64,000 nt of DNA from Scytonema sp. UIC 10036 (GCF_009725235.1 NZ_WJFC01000002.1:1-64000), one strand, 5' to 3'; shown: positions 44,836 to 53,120, numbered from the stretch's first letter. The notes: a model not told the origin generated them from the sequence alone. Numbers and translations: made by a program.

Positions 44836-45391
44836 GCTGCGCCTGTCCCGCGTGGCTGAACAGCCCAATCATTTCCCGGTTGAACGCTGGAATGTCGTCG
44901 GGCATACGACTCGTTACAAGGTTGCTGTCCACCACGACCTCCTGATCCACCCACTCCGCGCCTGCATTCCGCAGATCCGTCTTGAGCGAAGGCCACGCAG
45001 CGATCCGCCGCCCGCGTGCAGCACCAGTCTCAATGATCGTCCAGGGTCCGTGGCAGATGGATGCCACTGGTTTGCTAGCGTCGAAGAAGGACTTGATAAA
45101 TGCGATCGCCTTCGCCTGGATTCGGAGTGAATCGGGATTGATCACACCACCTGGTAGTAGCAATGCGTCGAAGTCCTGAGATTGTGCCTGGTCAAGAGCC
45201 ACATCGACCGGGAACTCGTCACCCCAATTTGTAAAGTTCCAGCTACGAACGCGATCGCTCTGGGGCGACACGATGCGAGTCTCGGCACCAGCCTGGTCGA
45301 GGGCTTTCCGTGGCTCGGTCATCTCGACCTGCTCGAAGCCGTCCGCGATTAGGATTGCGACCTTCAGTCCTTTGAGATTCTCATTCGCCAT
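44828..45391 (-). CDS. DJ-1/PfpI family protein, second copy
   Basis: 187 residues, a close paralogue of 15159-15725 (VAILIADGFEQVEMTEPRKA, ALLLPGGVINPDSLR, SICHGPWTIIETGAARGRRI). Catalytic Cys-His in ICHGPW, Glu in DGFEQVE. Start MANENLKGLK after GGAG. The last residues (GQAQPV) derive from the adjoining aldo/keto reductase fragment, so the original C-terminus was altered by a deletion junction, though the fold should be complete. The tandem 21-nt repeats upstream replace a visible stress motif. Confidence 0.9.
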   Translation of the reverse strand: MANENLKGLKVAILIADGFEQVEMTEPRKALDQAGAETRIVSPQSDRVRSWNFTNWGDEFPVDVALDQAQSQDFDALLLPGGVINPDSLRIQAKAIAFIKSFFDASKPVASICHGPWTIIETGAARGRRIAAWPSLKTDLRNAGAEWVDQEVVVDSNLVTSRMPDDIPAFNREMIGLFSHAGQAQPV

Positions 45392-45443
45392 GCTTCTATC
45401 TCCTTTTGATACTTAATTTGGGTCTGTATAACGTTGTGCTGTG

Positions 45444-45556
45444 TCTATTCGTTATGACAGCAAGTCCATTCGTCAAGTCCATTCGTTAGGATCACAAGTC
45501 CATTCGTTAGGATCACAAGTCCGTTCGTTACGACAATAAGTCTGTTCGTTACAATC
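45444..45556. repeat. Tandem 21-nt repeats upstream of pfpI copy 2
   Basis: About five imperfect copies of AAGTCCATTCGTTAGGATCAC (21 nt, given here as AAGTCCATTC plus GTTAGGATCAC), two of them identical, with variants ending CGACAAT and CAATCGC. Period 21 nt equals two helix turns. Non-coding; could be regulator binding sites or slippage-prone DNA. Confidence 0.8.
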
Positions 45557-45583
45557 GCTTTTATAGCGGTTTACATTTGCAGG

Positions 45584-46009
45584 TTAGAATGCAGCGGCAG
45601 CAGCCTCAGCAACGGTCTGATCCTGTTCGCCACTACCGCCGCTAACGCCGACTGCACCGACGATTTGACCGCCACTCTGTAGTGGGATGCCGCCTGCGAA
45701 GATCATCACTTGTCCTGCATTGGAGGCATGGATGCCGAAAAATTGTTCTCCAGGCTGAGCATTCTCTGCCAACGCTTTGGTGGCAAGGTTAAACGCGCGA
45801 GCGGTGAATGCTTTGTTGATCGAGATGTCGATGCTGCCGAGCCACGCACCGTCCATGCGGATGTGGGCGACGAGATTGCCGCCTGCATCAACGACGGCGA
45901 TGTTCATTGGTTGTCCGATCGCTCTGGCTCTCTCTTCTCCAGCGGCGAAAACTCGTCGGGCATCGTCCAGAGATACGGACTGTTGCTGGAGGATCATCTG
46001 GGAGGTCAT
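45584..46009 (-). CDS. GlcG/HbpS-like protein
   Basis: 141 residues of the GlcG/PduO-C/HbpS family: LDDARRVFAAGEERARAIGQ, MNIAVVDAGGNLVAHIRMDG, SIDISINKAFTARAFNLAT, and the end QIVGAVGVSGGSGEQDQTVA. Members bind haem or cobalamin-type cofactors or act as redox-stress accessory proteins; the exact role here is unknown. GGAG lies 8 nt before ATG 46009 (MTSQMILQQ); the longer ORF with a Pro-rich start is rejected. Next to dps, consistent with iron/haem protection. Confidence 0.85.
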   Translation of the reverse strand: MTSQMILQQQSVSLDDARRVFAAGEERARAIGQPMNIAVVDAGGNLVAHIRMDGAWLGSIDISINKAFTARAFNLATKALAENAQPGEQFFGIHASNAGQVMIFAGGIPLQSGGQIVGAVGVSGGSGEQDQTVAEAAAAAF

Positions 46010-46176
46010 AATGGTTTCTCCTGGTGTATTTGGTGGGGGAAGTAGGGGAGGGGAGGGAGAGGGGAGATAAGGAGGATGCGGAGAGGTCTTTTTCAATCCC
46101 CGTGTCCCCGTCCCTTGCCATCTTTGCGGTTGCTAAACAAGGCAGAAAAGCGTGTAATTGTTTGATTTGTGAGGGT

Positions 46177-46758
46177 TCATCGAAGAGCTTTAGCTTCCTT
46201 TGCACCAGCTTTTACGGCATGGGATTGGGTGTTTGCGGTAGCCGCTCCTGAAGTATTGGTTGCAGTTTGCAGAAGCGCTTCCAGGAACCATAAGCGCTTG
46301 TCGATCGCCCGCGAGATCTCAATGTAGAGGTCATTGGTATCCATCTCATTGAGCTCGTCGGTTTTCTGAATCCCATCCCGTAGGGATTTAGCATAAATGG
46401 CGAAGCGATCGGCGAGAGCCGTAACATGATCCATCCCCTCTACCAGGTCAAACGGATACTCGGGTAACTCCGACTGCTGGGCAGCAATGCGGGCGGTTCC
46501 CAGAGCGTAGCCTCCTAATGCAGTGATGCGTTCTGCCACCAGATCGATAAATTCTTCCACTTCCGCTGCGATTTCATCGAACAGTTCATGCAATTGGTAG
46601 AAGTCTTTCCCTTTGACATTCCAGTGAGCTTGTTTAACTTGAGTTTTCAGATCTAGCGTTGAAGCCAGGGTTTGATTGAGCAACTCAACCACTTGAGTCT
46701 GCAACATTTCAGGAATATCGATGCGAGTGGAGTAAAAGTATTGCGAATCACGACTCAT
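46177..46758 (-). CDS. Dps-type ferritin-like DNA protection protein
   Basis: 193 residues. A dodecameric mini-ferritin that oxidises Fe(II) with H2O2 and shields DNA. The inter-subunit ferroxidase site is visible: His45 in KQAHWNVKG, His57 and Asp61 in YQLHELFDE, and acidic residues in EVEEFIDLVAERITALGG. A C-terminal Ala/Lys-rich tail (SHAVKAGAKEAKAL) may contact DNA. Stress-motif copy F is about 85-140 nt upstream in the same orientation. Start ATG 46758 after AGAGA. Confidence 0.93.
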   Translation of the reverse strand: MSRDSQYFYSTRIDIPEMLQTQVVELLNQTLASTLDLKTQVKQAHWNVKGKDFYQLHELFDEIAAEVEEFIDLVAERITALGGYALGTARIAAQQSELPEYPFDLVEGMDHVTALADRFAIYAKSLRDGIQKTDELNEMDTNDLYIEISRAIDKRLWFLEALLQTATNTSGAATANTQSHAVKAGAKEAKALR

Positions 46759-46840
46759 CAGTTTGTCTCTTTATCTAGACTCCGCTGTTTAAAATCCAGT
46801 GATAGTGAGAGTTTTGTAAGTCGCCGAGGCATCCCCCTAA

Positions 46841-46899
46841 GTGCTGGACTCTGTTGATACCTTAGAGGGAGAATCTAAGGGTTTTCTGAGGAAATTATG
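46841..46899 (-). promoter_or_regulatory. Stress-motif copy F, upstream of dps
   Basis: Minus-strand reading: CATAATTTCCTCAGAAAAC, CCTTAGATTCTCCCTCTAAG, GTATCAACAGAGTCCAGCAC. Contains a perfect inverted repeat CCTTAGA-N7-TCTAAGG and the ACAG-N5-AGCAC tail shared with copies D and H. Confidence 0.7.
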
Positions 46900-46923
46900 G
46901 TGAATTCACAAAGGGTATGTTCT

Positions 46924-47691
46924 TTACTTGGCTGCATCTTGGCGATCGCGTTCTAAAAGGAGTTGTTGATGATCGGCGATCGCATCCTGGTGAGCCTGTT
47001 CACCTGTACTCCCCGCCTGACGCGAATCCAACTCACTGAAGGCATCCAGGCGACCATACAAGAGCACCACATCGTTAGGACGGATAAAGGTTGCTCCTCT
47101 AGGTGCGCCAAGGTATGCTCCATCAGGGCGGAGAATCCCCAACACTATAATCCCCTCTTGACGGAGGTTGGTTTCCCGCAGCGGTCTGTCAGCAATCCAA
47201 TCTCCTGCATCCACTTGCAGTTCCATCACCGCATAGCCATCCGATAGGTGCAGCAGGCTGGCATAATCTCGCACATCCAGGCGAGTCCAGCGGCGCAACG
47301 CCCATTGCATCCAATGGGAGAGGAAATGCTTGATCCAACGGTTAATTGCTACGATCCAAAGAATTGCTATTCCTAGCACCAGCAGCACGAGACGAGGCAG
47401 CCAATCGCTGAGCTTAGCTGCGCTGATGAATGTAAGGACTAAGGAGGAAATCACGGTAATCAATCCGGCATTCGCCAGCAACATCAACCACATGAGGATA
47501 CGTCGCCGCACGGGATGGGTAACCACCTGTTCTGATTCGCTGGTGGTAAAGCCCGAACCCGTAATCGCTGAATGTGCCTGAAATTCAGCCGTCTCACGAG
47601 ATAGCCCAGTCAGGATCAGGGCTTCGGCAGCAATACGCATGATTAACAACGACAGGGTAACGGCAAGTAGAAGTGACACGAGTGCTTTCAA
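46924..47691 (-). CDS. Membrane protein with TrkA-C regulatory domain
   Basis: 255 residues: an N-terminal helix (LVSLLLAVTLSLLIMRIAAE), a Ser/Thr loop (HSAITGSGFTTSESEQVV), two more helices (ILMWLMLLANAGLITVISSL, LVLLVLGIAILWIVAINRWI), then a RCK C-terminal (TrkA-C) domain at about 155-215 (DGYAVMELQVDAGDWIADRP, GIIVLGILRPDGAYLGAPRG, IRPNDVVLLYGRLD). Probably a K+ transport regulator or ion exchanger subunit that senses a ligand. It ends a minus-strand set with the UBP zinc-finger and flavoprotein genes. Confidence 0.85.
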   Translation of the reverse strand: MKALVSLLLAVTLSLLIMRIAAEALILTGLSRETAEFQAHSAITGSGFTTSESEQVVTHPVRRRILMWLMLLANAGLITVISSLVLTFISAAKLSDWLPRLVLLVLGIAILWIVAINRWIKHFLSHWMQWALRRWTRLDVRDYASLLHLSDGYAVMELQVDAGDWIADRPLRETNLRQEGIIVLGILRPDGAYLGAPRGATFIRPNDVVLLYGRLDAFSELDSRQAGSTGEQAHQDAIADHQQLLLERDRQDAAK

Positions 47692-47721
47692 CTCTAATAC
47701 CTCCGATTTCGGTTAACGCTG

Positions 47722-47982
47722 TTAGTCCATGAACACCTCATCGACATAACACCACATCCAATCCTCCCCTGGTTCAAACGACTGAATGATGGGATGATGC
47801 GTCGCAAGAAAATGCCGTGTGGCATGTTTGTTCTTAGATTCATCGCAGCAACCAACATGACCGCAGGTTAAGCACACACGCAGGTGTACCCAAGGGTCTC
47901 CCAGCATCAGACACTCTCTACACCCTCTTGTGCTGGGTGTCACTCTCCGAATTTGATTGAGATGTGTGCATTGTATTACCAT
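47722..47982 (-). CDS. UBP-type zinc finger protein
   Basis: 86 residues forming one UBP zinc finger: CTHLN, CRECL, CLTCGHVGCCD, KNKHATRHFLATHHP, with all Cys/His ligands in place, then WMWCYVDEVFMD. In bacteria this small domain often lies next to or is fused with thioredoxin-reductase-like flavoproteins; here it follows such a gene by 36 nt. GGAGG precedes ATG 47982 (MVIQCTHL), which I prefer to 48018. Confidence 0.88.
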   Translation of the reverse strand: MVIQCTHLNQIRRVTPSTRGCRECLMLGDPWVHLRVCLTCGHVGCCDESKNKHATRHFLATHHPIIQSFEPGEDWMWCYVDEVFMD

Positions 47983-48018
47983 GTCATCCTCCGATCGATT
48001 CTGTAATCCCCAGTTCAT

Positions 48019-49656
48019 TTAACTGGAAGCCAGGTACTCATGAACGAACTGCACTGCCATTGCCCCTTCTCCGACGGCAGAAGCCACCCGCTTGATGGAA
48101 CCCAGCCGCACGTCTCCCGCTGCAAAAATGCCGGGAAGACTGGTCTCCAGCAGAAAGGGTTGACGACGCAGCGTCCACTCGCCTGACTCCATCACTCGCA
48201 GACCTGTCTTGACAAACCCGTTGCGATCGCACTGAATGGCATCTGGCAACCATTTCGTATGCGGCACAGCACCGATAAAGACAAAGACTGCCAAACATTT
48301 AATCGTGTCAGCTTGTCCGGTTTGACTGCAAAACACCTCAACGGCTTCGAGCCACTTGTTGCCGTACATTTTGCAGATTTCGGTGTAGCATTGCACTTCG
48401 ATGTTGGGCGTTTGCTCAATCCGCTGCACCAGGTAATGAGACATGGTTTTTCCCAGATCACCGCCCCGAATTAGCAAAAAGACTTTTTGAGTCTGTTCGG
48501 AGAGGAAAACTGCCGCCTGACCCGCAGAATTGCCGCCACCCACGACGACCACCTGGGCACCCCGGCACAGCAGAGCTTCCACCGTTGTTGCTGCGTAGTA
48601 AATGCCGGAGCTTTCAAAGCGATCGTAGCCCTCAACGGCAAGTTTGCGATAGGACGCACCCGCGCAAATTAGAATGCATTTAGCAGAGATTTCTTCGCCG
48701 CTCTTTAGTCGCAGCGCGTAGTACCCAGTTTCACAGCTCAGTTGAACTACTTCCGCTGGTGCCGTTAATATAGCCCCAAATTTCTCAGCCTGGATCGCGG
48801 CTCGATTTGCCAGATCGCTACCGGAAAGACCCGTTGGAAAGCCCATGTAATTCTCGATTTTGGAACTGCTGCCCGCCTGCCCACCCGGACCCATTTTGTC
48901 CAATACGAGGGTTTTCAAGCCCTCCGATGCGCCGTAAATCGCTGCCGCCAACCCCGCTGGACCCGCCCCCACGACTACCAAATCATAGATGGTGTGTTCG
49001 AGCGGTTTTTTAATGCCGAGGCAGTCAGCCAATTCAGCCATCGAAGGATTTTTCAGTAGCTTATTGTTGCCGCAAATCACAACTGGGGTTTCATCTTCAC
49101 CGATCCTGAACTGTGTCAACAGTGTGTCAACTTGAGGATCGTTTTCCAGATCGATCCAGGTAAAAGGAACCTTATTTTTCGCCAGAAACTCGCGAATTCG
49201 ATGAGTTTCTGGGGAATAGCGTGAACCGACCACCCTGACGGCTACAAAGCCGGATTCCTCAAGCAACTGACGGCGCATCAGAAATGCCCGGAGTAAGACA
49301 TCACTCAGTCGTGGCATTTCATTCAAAATCCGTCGTAGATCGTCTGCTGCAATCTCATACACCTCACAGTTGGAGTGGGCGATCGCCCTAACAACAGCCG
49401 GTCTACCTGTCAAAATATCCACATCCCCCGTAAACTCCCCCGGCTCGTGGATTGTGACGATCTGATCGTGACCAGAGGAACGATCGACGATCGCAACTTC
49501 GCCACGCTTGATCGCGAAGAATTGGTAATCCGGTGTGCCTTCCGCAAACAGTGTCTCGCCTGCCTGAAATGCTTTAAGTTTGGCGAATTTGCCCAATGCC
49601 GCGATCTGTTCATCGTCGAGTTTGGGAAAAGCGATCGGGTGATGCTCTAATGCCAT
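48019..49656 (-). CDS. Thioredoxin-reductase-like flavoprotein with cyclic-nucleotide-binding domain
   Basis: 545 residues, three parts. 1-130: CAP/cNMP-binding fold (GETLFAEGTPDYQFFAIKRG, EPGEFTGDVDILTGRPAVVR). About 140-215: glutaredoxin-like domain (TWIDLENDPQVDTLLTQFRI, ETPVVICGNNKLLKNPSMAE) lacking the CxxC. About 225-545: FAD/NAD-binding reductase core (LVVVGAGPAGLAAAIYGASE, GGQAGSSSKIENYMGFPTG, VVVVGGGNSAGQAAVFLSEQ, IFAAGDVRLGSIKRVASAVG). The redox CxxC of true TrxR is replaced (YYAATTVEA), so electrons must go elsewhere. Likely a ligand-gated oxidoreductase in stress signalling, partnered by the adjacent zinc finger. Confidence 0.9.
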   Translation of the reverse strand: MALEHHPIAFPKLDDEQIAALGKFAKLKAFQAGETLFAEGTPDYQFFAIKRGEVAIVDRSSGHDQIVTIHEPGEFTGDVDILTGRPAVVRAIAHSNCEVYEIAADDLRRILNEMPRLSDVLLRAFLMRRQLLEESGFVAVRVVGSRYSPETHRIREFLAKNKVPFTWIDLENDPQVDTLLTQFRIGEDETPVVICGNNKLLKNPSMAELADCLGIKKPLEHTIYDLVVVGAGPAGLAAAIYGASEGLKTLVLDKMGPGGQAGSSSKIENYMGFPTGLSGSDLANRAAIQAEKFGAILTAPAEVVQLSCETGYYALRLKSGEEISAKCILICAGASYRKLAVEGYDRFESSGIYYAATTVEALLCRGAQVVVVGGGNSAGQAAVFLSEQTQKVFLLIRGGDLGKTMSHYLVQRIEQTPNIEVQCYTEICKMYGNKWLEAVEVFCSQTGQADTIKCLAVFVFIGAVPHTKWLPDAIQCDRNGFVKTGLRVMESGEWTLRRQPFLLETSLPGIFAAGDVRLGSIKRVASAVGEGAMAVQFVHEYLASS

Positions 49657-49677
49657 GATTGAAATCCTCGTTCTTGA

Positions 49678-49938
49678 TCACGATACAATTGAAGACACCT
49701 TTCCCCACTTGCCTACCAGACAGGACAGGAGTTTCTCAAATTCAGCGGAATTCTCCCGTTTCGCAACGATGTAGATCCAGGGCTGTTCGTTATAGGATGA
49801 CGGTGCCCAACGAGCTGCTTCAAACAGTGAACGCAGATCGTCATCCGAAACAGAGCGGTCTTGAAAGGCATAGGGACTCCAGCGTTCAGCGAGAAGTGCA
49901 TGAATTGGATGATCAGTTGACGCTTTTTTGTTAGCCAT
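49678..49938 (-). pseudogene. Nitroreductase-family protein, N-terminal fragment
   Basis: 86 residues: HPIHALLAERWSPYAFQDRS, LRSLFEAARWAPSSYNEQPW, IYIVAKRENSAEFEKLLSCL, the FMN-binding N-terminal half. The frame then ends with unrelated residues (GKWGKVSSIVS). The matching C-terminal half type occurs at 18009-18315. Truncated, so inactive. Confidence 0.8.
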
Positions 49939-49991
49939 AAAATCTACTTCTCCTCAATTCAGTTAATGATTTCAAAACAACAAGTTCAAAA

Positions 49992-50159
49992 TTACAGGCA
50001 TTGCCTATCGGCTTTAACGCCAGCCACTATCCATAACAACTCATTTATATCAAAGGGTTTGGCGATAAATGCTTGATATCCTGCTGCTAACGCCTGATGT
50101 TGAGTTTCTTGAGCAACATCGGTGACGACTAGAACCCGAAAACCATTGAGAGCATCCAT
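49992..50159 (-). CDS. Half receiver domain (55 residues) with its own ribosome site
   Basis: The minus frame MDALNGFRVLVVTDVAQETQ, HQALAAGYQAFIAKPFDINE, LLWIVAGVK matches the second half of a CheY-like receiver: strand 4, helix 4, strand 5 with the invariant Lys (AKPFD), helix 5. The half with the phospho-acceptor Asp is absent. GGGAGGAAT stands before the ATG, so it may be translated. It is either a gene remnant or a small decoy. It lies 29 nt downstream of the formaldehyde dehydrogenase stop. Confidence 0.55.
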   Translation of the reverse strand: MDALNGFRVLVVTDVAQETQHQALAAGYQAFIAKPFDINELLWIVAGVKADRQCL

Positions 50160-50188
50160 AACAAGATTCCTCCCTTGCTCCAGGAGGC

Positions 50189-51385
50189 TTACTTCAAGCT
50201 GCCGTGGGGGTCAATCACAAACTTTTTGGCGGCTCCTTTGTCAAACGCTTGGTAGCCCTGGGGAGCCTCTTCTAGGGGAATCACCTGAACGTTGACAGCC
50301 TTAGCGATTTGGATCTTGTCGTTAAGAATTGCCATCATCAAGCCACGGTTGTATTTTTTGACAGGGGTTTGACCTGTGTATAACGAAAGGCTCTTTGCCC
50401 AACCCAACCCGAAGCGCATGGTCAGATAACCGAGCTTCGCTGCCTCGTCCTCTGCTCCCGGATCTTCGGTTACGTACAATCCAGGAATACCCACCGCTCC
50501 GCCAGCGCGAGTGACTTCTATCATGGTGTTTAATACGATCGCGGGTACACCTTTCTTCGGATCATAGTCTTTGCCGTGCCCGTGCGCCTCAAAGCCGACG
50601 CAATCGACTGCACAATCGACCTCCGGCACACCGAGAATTTGTTCGATTTGTTCGACGATCAAGGCATCTTTGGAGATATCAACCGTTTCACAGCCGATAC
50701 TTCTAGCATGAGCTAAGCGAGCTGGGTTGCCTGCTCCAACAATCACGACAGCCGCTCCCAATAGCTGTGCTGATGCGGCGGCTGCCAGACCAACCGGACC
50801 TGCACCAGCAATGTATACCGTTGAGCCACTTGTGACTCCTGCGGTCACACAACCGTGATAACCCGTGGGCAAGATGTCAGTCAGGCAGGTCAGATCCGGG
50901 ATCTTTTCCATTGCTTGAGCCTTGTTTGGGAATTTCAGGAGATTGAAATCGGCGTAGGGAACCATGACATACTCTGCTTGACCGCCAATCCATCCGCCCA
51001 TATTAACGTATCCATAGGCACCACCGGGGCGATCCGGGTTCACGTTCAGGCACACATCTGTATGACGTTCCTCGCAGTTGCGGCAGCGTCCACACGCCAC
51101 GTTAAATGGCACAGAAACTAGATCCCCTTGCTGAATAAATTGAACATCGCTCCCACATTCGATCACCTCACCCGTGATCTCATGACCCAGCACTATGCCA
51201 ATCGGCGCTGTAGTACGTCCTCTCACCATATGCTGGTCGCTGCCACAAATATTGGTGGAAACAATCTTGAGAATAACGCCGTGATTGCATTTGTTGCCGC
51301 GCGGATCAACGAGTTTGGGAAAGTCAATAGTTTGCACCTCGACCTTCCCAGAACCCATATAAACCACTCCACGATTGCTTGACAT
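50189..51385 (-). CDS. fdhA: Glutathione-independent formaldehyde dehydrogenase, copy 1
   Basis: A zinc medium-chain dehydrogenase oxidising formaldehyde (possibly by dismutation) with tightly bound NAD+. 398 residues, the full family length. Catalytic zinc ligands Cys47 (NICGSDQH) and His68 (GHEITGEV); structural zinc loop CGRCRNCEERHTDVC; NAD site VYIAGAGPVGLAAAASAQLL; family-specific GFEAHGHGKDYDPKKGVPAI. ATG 51385 (MSSNRGVVYMG) after GGAG. A paralogue is at 57999-59195. Downstream of the LuxR-type gene, 78 nt away. Confidence 0.93.
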   Translation of the reverse strand: MSSNRGVVYMGSGKVEVQTIDFPKLVDPRGNKCNHGVILKIVSTNICGSDQHMVRGRTTAPIGIVLGHEITGEVIECGSDVQFIQQGDLVSVPFNVACGRCRNCEERHTDVCLNVNPDRPGGAYGYVNMGGWIGGQAEYVMVPYADFNLLKFPNKAQAMEKIPDLTCLTDILPTGYHGCVTAGVTSGSTVYIAGAGPVGLAAAASAQLLGAAVVIVGAGNPARLAHARSIGCETVDISKDALIVEQIEQILGVPEVDCAVDCVGFEAHGHGKDYDPKKGVPAIVLNTMIEVTRAGGAVGIPGLYVTEDPGAEDEAAKLGYLTMRFGLGWAKSLSLYTGQTPVKKYNRGLMMAILNDKIQIAKAVNVQVIPLEEAPQGYQAFDKGAAKKFVIDPHGSLK

Positions 51386-51463
51386 GATTTGTTTCTCCTG
51401 ATTTCAGACAATGCAAAATTAAAAATGGGAACCCCAGGCTGGCAGCCACTTTTAATTTTTAAT

Positions 51464-52054
51464 TCATTCTTGTTTGTTAGTGGACAAGACCCGCACGCAG
51501 TGCTCGAATTGCTGCCGAGTGCGGTTATGAACGCAGAGTTTCTTCAAAATATTGCGAACATGACTTTTCACCGTACCCGTAGTGATGTGAAGCTTCTGGG
51601 CGATCGCCAGGTTGTTGAGACCGTCAATAATCAGTTGCAACACCTCTCGCTCCCGTTCAGTTAACGGCTCAACGTTAATGATTTGCTTGTACTCTGGCTC
51701 GATCGCTCGAATGGCGATCGTCTTAGCAGAATGGTTGATGATACCCTCAGAATGAAAGGGTTGAGATTGCTGAAGTAGCTTAGCAACTTCTTGAGCAACA
51801 TCAATGAACGCACCGTTCAAAGCAAAGTTGCAGTTTGATTGAGGCAGTCTAGAAAACGACTGCTCGTGACGTTTATATTTTGTTGTGTTGTTCAGGAGAT
51901 GTTTTTCATCGGTGGTTTCAAGCAACCTATCTGGTTGGTTTTGCAATGCAATTGCAACGACCTTCCAGATGAAGAGAGAGCCAAAATCAATTGGAGCCGC
52001 AGATTTTAACTGCTCGAAATCATCTTGTTGGCTTAATAATAAAGGTAATGTCAT
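51464..52054 (-). CDS. LuxR/NarL-type transcription regulator
   Basis: About 196 residues. The C-terminal GerE helix-turn-helix is at about 130-190 (LTEREREVLQLIIDGLNNLA, IAQKLHITTGTVKSHVRNIL, KKLCVHNRTRQ). The N-terminal 120 residues are not a recognisable receiver and may be a PAS-like or ligand domain. GAGGA precedes ATG 52054 (MTLPLLLSQQ), preferred to 52081. Stress-motif copy G lies directly upstream, so it is probably part of the regulon and might control it (autoregulation). A candidate regulator for the nine-copy motif, unproven. Confidence 0.85.
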   Translation of the reverse strand: MTLPLLLSQQDDFEQLKSAAPIDFGSLFIWKVVAIALQNQPDRLLETTDEKHLLNNTTKYKRHEQSFSRLPQSNCNFALNGAFIDVAQEVAKLLQQSQPFHSEGIINHSAKTIAIRAIEPEYKQIINVEPLTEREREVLQLIIDGLNNLAIAQKLHITTGTVKSHVRNILKKLCVHNRTRQQFEHCVRVLSTNKQE

Positions 52055-52077
52055 AGAAGTATCCTCAGTGATGATTG

Positions 52078-52120
52078 ACACCCTAGAGGGAAAATCTAAG
52101 GGCTTTCTGAGGAAATTATG
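52078..52120 (-). promoter_or_regulatory. Stress-motif copy G, upstream of the luxR-type gene
   Basis: Minus-strand reading: CATAATTTCCTCAGAAAGC, CCTTAGATTTTCCCTCTAGG, GTGTC. CCCTTAGA and TCTAGGG form a near-perfect inverted repeat. Only about 24 nt before the start codon, giving a very short leader. Confidence 0.7.
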
Positions 52121-52433
52121 GTGAATTCGCAGGAGTTGTTGAGTCGCGATCGCATCTTAATGAGCCTGTTCAACTACACTCCTCATCTATCTCACAAAAA
52201 ATTCCGAGTTTATTTAGAATGAAAGCTGTGTAGCTTTCGCATTTTGGGTTTTATAAGCACTTAACCAGACACGATATTGGTAGTAACCTATCTTTAGAAC
52301 GGAGCGTAGAACAGAGTTGTAGCCTGGTGATGCTAATCGCTCAGAATCTCCTCACAATTTCCTTGAATTATTAATCTTTCATAGGTAGTTACTTCAATGG
52401 TTTATAGTCTTTTCTATTAAGAGAGGCGGCACA

Positions 52434-52847
52434 GTGCCGTTACAGACGATGATGGTGACCTCTGCATCAAAGCGCATCTTGTTAATTGACGACGAACCCG
52501 ATGTGCAACGGGTAGTGCAAACCTGCTTGGAAAAAATAGCCCAATGGACTGTCATTACCGCGACATCGGCAGAAGAAGGGTTACTCAAGGCGATCGCTGA
52601 ACAACCAGATGCGATCCTGCTGGACATTATGATGCCAAAAATGGATGGCTATATGTTTCTGGATGCACTGTGGGCTAAGCCGGAAATGCAGTTTATACCT
52701 GTGGTGTTTTTGACTGCACAGGCTGGATTACTCGAACCCCATCATTATGAAACACTAGGAGTTAAAGGAATCATAGCCAAACCTTTTGACCCGCTGACAT
52801 TGCACCGGGCGATCGCATCTGCTTTAAATTGGGATCTAGGCACCTAA
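52434..52847 (+). CDS. Orphan receiver-domain response regulator, copy 2
   Basis: 137 residues, almost identical to the product of 13367-13780: IDDEPD acidic pair, phospho-acceptor in LLDIMMPKMDG, Lys in AKPFDP. The GTG start (MPLQTMMVTS) follows AGAGGCGG; no upstream ATG. Divergent from the luxR-type gene with about 380 nt between them; the conserved leader suggests its own promoter. No histidine kinase in the window. Confidence 0.88.
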   Translation: MPLQTMMVTSASKRILLIDDEPDVQRVVQTCLEKIAQWTVITATSAEEGLLKAIAEQPDAILLDIMMPKMDGYMFLDALWAKPEMQFIPVVFLTAQAGLLEPHHYETLGVKGIIAKPFDPLTLHRAIASALNWDLGT

Positions 52848-52853
52848 TAAATA

Positions 52854-52881
52854 GGGTTGTGTCACAAGTACGACACAACCC
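52854..52881. terminator. Hairpin terminator after receiver copy 2
   Basis: GGGTTGTGTC-ACAAGTAC-GACACAACCC, identical to 13787-13814, followed by CCATTGTTTATT. Confidence 0.75.
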
Positions 52882-52923
52882 CCATTGTTTATTCTTATTC
52901 ACGTATTCCTAAGTGAGATGAGC

Positions 52924-53120
52924 CTAGTCCGGCTGCAACATCACTTTGATGCACTGGTCTTTCTTGTGCTTGAACATCTCAAAGCCCTGTTTTGTTTCAG
53001 TTAGAGGCAAGCGATGCGTCAACACAGCCGAGGGGTCAACATCGCCGTTCAAAACATGCTCCACTAACTTGGGAATATACTTAGGACCAAACATCTGACC
53101 CATCCTGAAGGTCAGGTGTA
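52924..53120 (-). pseudogene. Zinc alcohol dehydrogenase, C-terminal fragment
   Basis: Minus frame LTFRMGQMFGPKYIPKLVEH, VLNGDVDPSAVLTHRLPLTE, TKQGFEMFKHKKD, ending VMLQPD-stop: the last ~63 residues of a zinc-dependent alcohol dehydrogenase. Homology ends near 53120 and no catalytic domain remains. The same tail, shorter, is at 13950-14038. Confidence 0.8.

Larger units (their letters stand above)
52087..53008 (+). repeat. Large direct duplication, copy 2 (other copy 13021-14035)
   Basis: Same order as copy 1: motif, leader, receiver gene, hairpin, adh tail. Copy 2 keeps the luxR-type gene on its left and a longer adh fragment on its right, so it looks closer to the ancestral state. Confidence 0.9.

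Noticed and set aside
45444..45556. Possible CRISPR or plasmid iterons
   Set aside because: Contiguous 21-nt units without spacers and with no replication gene nearby; treated as a promoter-proximal tandem repeat.
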